Assembly (NCBI GenBank): GCA_001695595.3
Contig: MBPM02000078.1
Location: 186,001 to 250,000 of the forward strand
Direction: 5' to 3'
Length of the DNA stretch: 64,000 nt
Origin: Plasmopara viticola
Lineage: Eukaryota; Oomycota; Peronosporomycetes; Peronosporales; Peronosporaceae
Position numbers and translations under genes: made by a program. Shown here one piece after another: positions 56,858 to 64,000 of the stretch (its first letter is position 1; the number at the start of each line of letters is the position of its first letter). The notes beneath the pieces are model-generated. The model saw only the letters and a program-made list of their open reading frames with translations, ran no database searches and was not told the DNA's origin.

Positions 56858-57100
56858 GTGCCATAAACGCCGTCACCGGCGCAACGGCCATCATGACATA
56901 TAAACACATTTTCCTCAAGATACATATGCATTAGTACTATCTAGAGGAATAAGCGACTCGATAATTTGTGACAAAAGCAAGTCCCATTAACATTAGAAAG
57001 ATAGAGACTCTGTTTTGAAAATAATTTAGGATGTGTACGAAGCCAGATGGAGTAAAGAAGAATGAGAGCCTTCTGGATAAATCGTGAGCGCAGTCAAGGT
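56858..57100 (+). repeat. G5 3' LTR
   Basis: TGTGCCATAAACGCCGTCAC start, ACATATGCATTAGTAC, GGAATAAGCGAC and AATTTAGGATGTGTACGAAGCC match the G1 LTRs. The right boundary is approximate. Confidence 0.6.
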
Positions 57101-57164
57101 ACCATATTATCAATAATACTGATCCTGTTTCGCTCAAGCAAATTGTGAAAAGTCGAGAAGTCGG

Positions 57165-57775
57165 TTAAGGTACATGTTTTATGCACAACCGTGGATGCTA
57201 TTACGGTTGAAGATACATGCCATTATACTTCAAGCTTTTACTAATCCCATGCGTGGCGCTTACTAGGAGATAAAGTCGCGTCCAGCAGCCGAATAGTTCT
57301 ATCTGTAAATACTTTATATTGACTTTGTGGTGTCGTGTGGTACAATTGCCGAGATGGCCCCTACCAGATTTCTTTGAGGTAGCCGTGGCCCAAAGCACGT
57401 TCTAAGGCTCATTTCAAGCACACACCTCTAAATCCAATCCGTCTCTTAAAAGGCTAAAATAGACTATCGAGGACACAACTGAAACTGCAAAAAAAAAGCT
57501 TCCCTGTCATAAAAATTAATTTTCAAAAGATTCACAAAAAGATACCTTGCGTTAAAGGCGAAAAGAATAAGAGCCAAAGCATTGGGCTGACCAAGCCAGA
57601 AAAAAAACTGCCGATGAAGCCCCGAAACATTTCGATTTAAAGGCTACAATCAAGCACTGATGTGCTACCAAAGCTTCTACAGAGTGAACATTGATTGAGT
57701 ATTCATTTTCTAATTAATTAAACCCAAAAATCCGAACGAAGTGGATGATCGAGGCACGTAACGTTTATTTGACGT
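57165..57775 (+). pseudogene. X6, 5' part, RxLR effector pseudogene with stop in RxLR
   Basis: ATG at 57249 reads MRGAY then TAG. In the same frame, at residues 40-43 (57366-57377), it reads R-F-L-stop (TGA) followed by GSRGPK. Thus the RxLR motif lies at the normal distance from the start and its last arginine codon is a stop. The upstream region (57168-57190, TGTTTTATGCACAACC) matches other X genes. The region of AGGCACGTAACG near 57752 is the last X match before a minus-strand Gypsy; the gene resumes at about 60440. Confidence 0.65.
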
Positions 57776-58880
57776 ACACCAACTAGTGTGGTCTTCGATC
57801 TAACCCTGTAACACTGTCGCATAGGACACTTCTTCGAAGGTCAATTGTTGAGCAAGGCTTGGGTGGCGAGCGAGGCGAAGTATGCGACGAAAGTGGAGTT
57901 TGCTTAATTAAATAGAGAAAAGACTTCAAATGGAAAGCTGGATTTGATTATTTTATCCATCAGCCTTTCTGGTGACTCTTAGCCTTCTACTGCTACGATC
58001 CCATAAGCTGTTAATATTCTTTGCTCCATCTGGCCGATATAAACATCTAGAATATTTTTAAGCAATAAGGTCTCTTTACTCCGAATAATTATGGAGCATC
58101 CGGACCTTGTTTTGGGACTTGACCCATGAAACAGCGTGTTTTTATTGATATTGCCAATGAAAATATATTAAAGAGCATTGTGATTATATCGCGTATGAGC
58201 CGTTACCGGCAAACTCTCCGGTGATGAGGGCTTCATCACATGACCTCCCTACGAAAAACGCCTACTTTGAAAAATCGAGCTGGTCTTTTTTACTTACAAT
58301 AAAGACCGATGATTCGGGAACTCAGCTTTAACTTCTCTACATGCTTCGTAGTGGCTTTTCTACTTGGTGTCACCATTTCACCAAACTTTGTTCTGCAGGT
58401 TACCCTTGTACTTACGGTATACAATTACGGCTTCATCGAGCTGTCTCTCGGAGTCACCACTCAGCATGACCTTGATCACCTTTTGCCGCAATTGGGATTC
58501 TCATAATGCGGCTACAAAAATAAGTGAGGAACACTGGATGCAGCTTCAATCCCTTCGACAATCCCAACTCATAGAAAAATCGTAGTTATCGCTGCACAAT
58601 TGGAAATAAGGCAGTACATATGAGTTTCTTTGACTGAACAAAACCTTTGTGGCTAAAAGTTCGATTTATTCATCCAAAACCTCAAAATACCAGCTTCGAA
58701 GTCTTGGACAAGTCTATACTTGTCCCTTGTCGTATAATCAGTACTTCATGCGGTCTTGTGCTTCGCTCTTTCAGGAGTTGCGACCGCAAAAAGTAGCTTG
58801 ACGAAGTGGGAACTCTTGAGCTAATTCTTCTAACTTGTAAAAATCTGGATCTGATGCCTAATCATCCACATAAAAGGAAC

Positions 58881-59368
58881 CTATCCTAGATCCGCTTCAA
58901 ACGGTGACCTTTGGATTGTAGAGTGTATACGTCGATTGAAGTTTATCTGACCCTTATACAGAGAGGTATCATAATCATTCTGTGCTAGGTTGACAACACT
59001 ACAGAGGTAATTTTCGATAATACAGTTTGCTCTTTTCGTTTGTTCGACCGCTTTTCGCCTAAAACCCAAAGCTCAGTTGTGTTGCATCCTCACAACAGAG
59101 ACGATTGCTTACCACAAGAAGCTGAACACTTAGTGTCTCGGTCGTATACAATGGTCATTGACATGTCATGGTCCACCAAATATATATTTTTAAAGACCTT
59201 TACACTTACTGCATTATCGTCCGTTGTCTTCGTAGCGATGAACAAAGATCGTTCCGTTGAACTATTATCAATCGCCATAACGGCATCGAGTTCACTATTG
59301 ATCTTTAGTAAAGACGCGATGAAGTCCTTTGAGTGCTTGGTCCCTCTGCCTCTTAAAAGTCCAGACAC
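58881..59368 (-). pseudogene. G7 integrase core fragments
   Basis: Two open frames (92 and 62 codons) cover most of the integrase catalytic domain. One has VMAIDNSSTERSLFIATKTT, the other RANCIIENYLCSV and IQRSPFEADL. The frame changes between them near 59080. Confidence 0.7.
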
Positions 59369-60006
59369 TGAAACAATTCGGATAGTTAAGTCTGTCGCGC
59401 TGACACAGATTGCAAGTGTTGACTTAGCTTCGGATGCACGTCGTCATTTTTGACCAATAGTGCTTTTGACGCATGGCCAAGTAGTATTCGATAAATTCCG
59501 AGCGGCCTGCCGATACAAAATTGTGGCCTTTACGGATTTCGGTTTCCAGATCTTTAACGTCGGGAATTTACAGTCGTGGACTCTTGTATTCGGCTGTTTA
59601 ATTATGCAACAACATTATCTTTGTACATCCCTCCAATTTTAACTATTTTATAATGTACTGAATGTCTCTATTCCACGAATACAATGTCTTAAAATTAAAG
59701 TTTTGTAATTTTGTTCGTCCTGAATGTCGTTACAATCCCACGAGTTTCAGCCGCTTCCAGGAGCCCTTGCCAGCTAGCTTTGGCACATTATTTCTCGAGT
59801 TCCAATTAATGTGACAATACATCACCCTCAGTGTTAGTTTACAAGAAATACGCGTGAGCAAAGGTAAAATGCATTTAAGTCATTGGACCATCGAGCTCCT
59901 TCACGTTTTGTGTTTTTTCGCGTCATAATCATCGAAATTTACTCATCGACCGTGAATGATCGATCGAGAAGATACGCACGCCATATGTTTAGTGCATGCA
60001 AGATTG

Positions 60007-60240
60007 CTAGTAGCTCTTCCTCTTGAAAAGGTTAGTCGAGCTACATTGGGCACATCTTCCGATATGTAAAACCAATCCGATGCTTTGACTTTTCTTCCTT
60101 TGAAATAAGACTCCTCCTTTCATGAAATTCGAGGCGTCCAATCGCTTACTTATAATGTTTACAAAGTCCGCAAGACAATGAGCATATGACAGCGTCAAGC
60201 GACGCTTGATTTTAATGAAATAGCTTTGCGGATTGTCCAA
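60007..60240 (-). pseudogene. G7 RNase H fragment
   Basis: 77-codon frame with SKRLDASNFMKGGVLFQRKK, the start of the Gypsy RNase H domain and its first aspartate. Confidence 0.65.
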
Positions 60241-60439
60241 GAGATCGATCGTTGTAAGAAGACGCTTCTTCTAAATACTGATGTGGAGTGTCCTAAATTG
60301 CGCAAAGTCCTTGCAGAACCTTGAGACACAGACAGTATTACGTAAGGAGGACTCCATCTGCTGCTTTGTCTTAGACACGGGCCAATAGACGATGATCTGA
60401 ATCTTGTCGGATCATTTCACACAATTTTCCGTCCGACAA

Positions 60440-60900
60440 ACTCTCTTATGCATGAAATCTTATACACGCAAATCTGGCACATTGATGACCCATATATTGA
60501 TTCCGCCGCTTTTGAGGGTCGAAATAACATCCAGTTGATTGCTCACGAGGCATTGAAGTTCGACTTGTATTATGGTAAAAAGAGCATACCAAGAGGACTC
60601 ACATTCAGTCAATACCTTTTGCACTTAGAGTGACATTCAACATGTGTGAACAGCCTGAAAAATGGATGGTCGCGCAAGATCCCACCATCAATTGATAAGG
60701 TTGAGTAGTTCACACGGTGCTTCTCTAGGAGTTCATCCTGCCATCCGATCAGTTGTCACAACAAACGCTAAAAAAGTTAATTCTATTTAGCGGAAAAGTA
60801 ACTGGAGTCCAAGAACGGCGAAATTTTCCGACAATTTACGAGTCTGATCGATTAAACGCATTATCAAGTCAAAGCTGCTGAGCTGGTTTTGCATATAAAC
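60440..60900 (+). pseudogene. X6, 3' part
   Basis: The frame at 60448-60633 reads YIDSAAFEGRNNIQLIAHEA, LKFDLYYGKK, then PRGLTFSQYL, matching X8 (AASFEGQHNSQLIAHGVLK) and X1. About 250 bases of X between 57775 and this point are missing in addition to the Gypsy insertion. It converges on E7. Confidence 0.55.
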
Positions 60901-61345
60901 GTAAAGACTATGCGGAAGATTTATATTGTGAAATCTATAACGATATACGGTCAAGCCTCTAATATTGTCGTTTCTTACATAGTTTTCGCTTTAGACCGTC
61001 ATATTCACCTTCGATGTTTGCGTAACACATTCTTGAGCATCAATACTGTCATCAAGAGTGTGGCTATCTTCAATTATAAAATCGAGCTCTGGTCCAGAGA
61101 TATAGTATTTTAGCAAAAAATAAATAACACAACGTGCACGTACAGCGACAAAACAACAACAAATTGAATTGAATTGTATTCCTTTTAAATGCTTTGTCGA
61201 CTGTTTATATTCCAAACTTACAAAGCTTGTTAGTCATCATCGGTAATTTACTAAACCAGTTTTACGGTACCATTTCACACCATCGACTGACTCCGTACTC
61301 TGTGTCGAACGTCATACAACGGTTGCTATGTATCGAAGTTGTAGC
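60900..61345. repeat. Conserved X-E spacer, copy S5
   Basis: TTGCGTAACACATTCTTGAG, CGTACAGCGACAAAACAACA, TTTTAAATGCTTTGTCGACT and ACCATCGACTGACTCCGT correspond to the other spacers. It holds the 3' flank of E7. Confidence 0.65.
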
Positions 61346-61349
61346 GTCC

Positions 61350-62923
61350 TTAGTCATGGGGTATTATAATTTGATTCTCACTGCTGCCACTCTTGGTAGA
61401 TGATAGCTTCAAAATCCACTTTTTGCGGTCAACTTTAGTAGGCAAGTTTTCGAAAAGGTTCTTGTTGTTGTGGCAAAAATCGTAAAATAACTCAAACATG
61501 ATGACCAACTTTACAATATAAGCGTGCCGCAAATTTTTCTCATTCTTCTCCAGCACCAGTTCCTCGTTGCTCAGCAAATCTTTCAAATCTGGTCTCAACA
61601 ACTCCTCCAACTTTTTCTTGTTCTGCTTTCCTGCCAAAATCTTAAATGCTTCGACACTATGGCTGTTCATTGGACTTGCGTTCGAATGCCATTGAACTAA
61701 CTTCATCATCTTAGCCGTCTCTTGCGGATATTGGTGGAATGGCAGGCGAAAAGCTTTCAGAAACGCTTTGTGAATGTAAAGTACCTCATCATTTACGGGA
61801 AAAGTTTTAAAAAAGCGGGGGCCTTTCGCAACTTCAGCCATCCAATCGTTGGAAACGCTTTCATCATTCACCGTCGTGAGATGCGTAGACTTAGTGTTTT
61901 CTGCACGCATGTGTGAAAGGTGCGCTACTGAATGCGAATTCATTTTGTCAGGACGTGTATTCATGCCCAAATCTAACGCCTTTTGAAAAGTCAGCTGTTT
62001 GTTGACCCGACCAGCAGAAGCGGCTTCAATGCTCGTGGATGGGCTCGAAAGCCCGGGTCGGAAATCGTGCTTCGCTATACTTTCTGCAGCATTATTCATT
62101 ATAATTGTCGGCGGTTTTATCTTCAGTCGTTCTGATAACACGATTGGCACATTACTTGCCACCCACACCGGAGCTTCCTCCGGATTTGGCAAAGCATACA
62201 ATGCTACTCCACCCACATTGTAAGGCGGGTCGATGCGCTGGTGCTTACTTTTTCTGATGCTCACAACGTTAGGGTGTTTGTTTACGCCAATTTCCGACAC
62301 TTTCTGAGTGATCAGCTGGTTGTTGAGCCGACCACCAGGAGCAGTAGAACTAGTCGTGGAAGGGCCTATAGGCGCGAGTCGGTAATCGTACTGCGTTTTA
62401 CTCTTTGCAGCATTTTTTTTAATGACCGGCGGCTCACCTTTGTCCAGTCTTTTAGCCAACACAATTGGCATATTATTTGCCACCGACACAAAAGAGTTTT
62501 CTAAATATGGCAAATCGTGCAGTGCTTGTTCATCCACATCGTTTGGCGTCGGGTCCACGCGCTTGCGCTTGCTGGTTTCGGCCACCAATATAGGCATCCA
62601 TTCTTTATGAAATTCAATTGCTTTCGCAGCTTTTGCAATTACATCTTCTTCATCCGTCCTCAACACATTCACCGCGTCTATGACGGTTGTTCTAATTTCT
62701 TCAAAGAACTGCGTGGAGCTGTAGGAGTGCGCTCTTCATTGAGCGCTATGTCGTCCTGTACATCACGACTTTCTCGAATAGGCAAAGTCTCATGAAGTGT
62801 GCCACTAGACGCCACAAACTCATTATTTGGTGTTTGCAGTGATTCAGCCTGGGTAACTTCTGCAACTGTATGGCTGCTGGCCGTAACGAGAAGCGCACTT
62901 ACTGCGTAGTATGCGCCGCGCAT
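61350..62923 (-). pseudogene. E7, two-module RxLR-like effector with one frameshift
   Basis: ATG at 62923 opens the signal peptide MRGAYYAVSALLVTASSHTV, LPIR at the RxLR position and LNEER. The frame stops at 62678, while a 440-codon frame from 62672 to 61350 continues the protein. Homology to E6 is continuous across the join, so a single one-base change near 62685-62695 separates them. The second frame holds two modules (SKRKRVDPTPNDVDE and SKHQRIDPPYNVGG), HQYPQET and MFELFYDFCH. KRKRVDP is the strongest NLS-like motif of the family. This may be a young pseudogene or a sequencing error. No corrected sequence is given. Confidence 0.85.
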
Positions 62924-63010
62924 GTCCACTGAAAAACTAAATTCAGCGATAACGCTACATAGATATGCCTAAAAGTGATTGGTGCTAATTCGACAGCTGA
63001 CCTGGTGACT
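62924..63010 (-). promoter_or_regulatory. E7 promoter
   Basis: Minus-strand CACCAATCACTTTTA at 62970-62984 is the initiator-like element, 46 bases before the ATG, with TTTTTCAGTGGACATG leading into the coding region as in E1, E4 and E5. The upstream GATATACC block is not conserved here. Confidence 0.5.
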
Positions 63011-64000
63011 TTTTGATACAAGGCTATCGAGTTCTTCGATGCGATTCTTGATTTTCAAACTCGGCATCCTCTGCCGCGGAAATTGAACGATATAAAATGG
63101 CCATACAGCACTTATATCAGGCACAACCGCAGAAAAACATTTTAGAGAGTTTCCCAGATTCAAATTGTGCCTTATTCTTATATAGCGCATTTAAATACGC
63201 GCTGGATCTTCGTTGAGTCAGGGTGATCAGGAGGTGATGGGTAGTAACCGTATAAGCTCGTTGTATCTCTTTCTCATGCCGACCAAAGATCGTATCATCT
63301 GAGAGAGCCGTTTCGCGTGTTCTGGTGCAAGAGAACGGGCTTAAGCTTTAAGCGCGACTCAAAAGTGAGCCACCGTGAGCTGTCATAATCTCTTCTTTTT
63401 GCTACAAATCGAATGATGGCGGGGCTGAACAGGATACAAGTAGACTCAAGACAATAAAGTAGCATCCAACCCCACCATGCTGAAGTTGCTGCGATCAGTG
63501 TGTCGTCATGGGGCTGCAAATCTTGCTTAGAGAACCCTGAGTAGATGATAGCCAACCCACAGACAATCGCTGATTGGTTAGCTGGTTAACACAGAAAGTA
63601 AATCACTTGCGAAATGAATCATCCGATACAGCATCCTTGACCGCGCTCGAAATGCCTTCTTTGCGAACGTCGTTAGCTGCAGTCGAAATATCTGTCGGCC
63701 TCAGCCAAATTCTATTGGGATATTGAAACTGAAAGTCAGCGTCAGGATAGTTTGTATCCGTAATTGGGATGACTACTGGTGTCCCGAATACTGAGTAGCT
63801 CGGTAAGATCAAACTTGAGCGCGGAAAATGCTGTTGCTTTAGTAATAAGTTCATAGCTCTACGGCATTCAAAATATGTCAATCGAGCTTGGACTTCGATG
63901 GCGGAGATGATGCTGGCGAGTATCGAAATTCAGGTCTAAGAGGCATGCAAATTTATGGGTAAAATGCCGAGCGCATCGATATCCGCATAATTGTATGTAA
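63010..64000. other. Right-edge region, unidentified minus-strand frames
   Basis: Two minus-strand frames, 63603-63881 (92 codons, with LILPSYSVFGTPVVIP and YPNRIWLRPTDIST) and 63295-63555 (86 codons, with a hydrophobic WWGWMLLYCLESTCILFSP stretch), may be parts of one gene running off the window, but I could not join them with a plausible intron and do not recognise the protein. No X or E homology was seen. Confidence 0.3.

Larger units (their letters stand above)
52493..57100 (+). mobile_element. G5, Ty3/Gypsy with internal RT deletion
   Basis: LTRs lie at about 52493-52735 and 56858-57100 (shared CGGTCATCATG/CGGCCATCATG, CATATACATTAATAC/CATATGCATTAGTAC). Gag is at 53500-54190 and a degenerate knuckle near 54465. 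The protease loop TVFIDNGCSFDGASEYL lies at about 54615-54665. The sequence then jumps to the RT thumb (KMSKCQLCVDKV near 54700), so fingers and palm including the Y-x-D-D box are deleted. RNase H (55030-55225) and integrase (55560-56470, with DRSTKGS, FRPQTDRH, IETSPFKVNL) follow with stops. Confidence 0.75.
57780..60430 (-). mobile_element. G6/G7, Ty3/Gypsy fragments sharing one LTR, minus strand
   Basis: Read on the minus strand from 60430: RT thumb debris; RNase H near 60140-60050 (RLDASNF, GGVLFQRKKS); integrase zinc-binding part near 59470-59600 (YYLAMRQKHYW); integrase core at 59368-59090 (NSELDAVMAID, TERSLFIATKTTDDN, FKNIYLVDHDM); distal part at 59069-58881 (EQTKRANCIIENYL, HSTIQRSPFEADLG). 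An LTR at about 58245-57985 follows, then a leader like that of G2 (to 57780). So one LTR serves as 3' end of one copy and 5' end of the next. It lies inside X6. Confidence 0.7.

Noticed and set aside
1..64000. CRISPR arrays, tRNA or rRNA genes, bacterial operons
   Set aside because: I looked for regular short spaced repeats, tRNA cloverleaf landmarks and rRNA sequences and saw none. The content is eukaryotic.

Overview
This window looks like a gene-poor, repeat-rich part of an oomycete (downy mildew) genome. Plasmopara viticola or a close relative is the best guess. The main evidence is a family of secreted proteins that start MRGAYYVV..., carry a degenerate RxLR motif and an intact EER motif, and sit behind short oomycete-type promoters. 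From memory, MRGAYYV signal peptides are typical of P. viticola RxLR effectors; I could not run a search. There are no prokaryotic operons, CRISPR arrays, rRNA or tRNA genes that I could see, and no housekeeping gene could be recognised in 64 kb.

The window holds two interleaved effector families, named here E and X, embedded in decaying retrotransposons. Family E has nine recognisable members or fragments. Two are open: E4 (29407-30606, 399 codons, minus) and E6 (49727-51292, 521 codons, minus). E7 (61350-62923) is broken by one frameshift. E1, E2, E3, E5, E8 and a scrap at 1345-1470 are pseudogenes. Family X is entirely degenerate. Its start region resembles MRGAY. In X4, X5 and X6 a stop codon replaces the last arginine of the RxLR motif in R-x-L-stop-G, with S-R intact after it in X4 and X6. 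E and X alternate: E minus and X plus often diverge from a short shared upstream region, and X plus converges on the next E minus across a conserved spacer.

Layout: 1-4.5 kb is mostly unassigned DNA with hairpins and an E scrap. 4.5-8.2 kb holds a Ty3/Gypsy RNase H-integrase remnant and a long repeat. 8.465-9.749 kb is a non-autonomous inverted-repeat transposon. X1 and E1 follow at 10-12.9 kb, and E2 at 13.4-14.1 kb. Gypsy G1 occupies 14.1-19.4 kb. A second copy of the 5-8 kb repeat (19.5-26.9 kb) is split by a Ty1/Copia element (21.97-26.41 kb). Then come E3, X2, E4, X3, E5 and X8 (26.9-35.7 kb), Gypsy G2 (35.7-41.1 kb), E8 and X4, Gypsy G3 (plus) and G4 (minus) lying tail to tail (42.7-47.8 kb), X7, E6 and X5, Gypsy G5 (52.5-57.1 kb), X6 split by a minus-strand Gypsy (57.8-60.4 kb), and E7. 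The order repeat-E-X-spacer-E at 5-12.9 kb matches 19.5-30.7 kb, which implies a large segmental duplication.

What the genes may do together: E4 and E6 are predicted to be secreted host-targeted proteins with one or two copies of an internal module that opens with a basic, NLS-like KRQRIDPTP motif. The transposons appear to have driven duplication, breakage and at least one chimeric open reading frame (E5). Functions of the effectors cannot be read from the sequence. Pseudogenes are described as found and are not reconstructed. Boundaries given for degenerate features are approximate, usually to within 20-50 bases.
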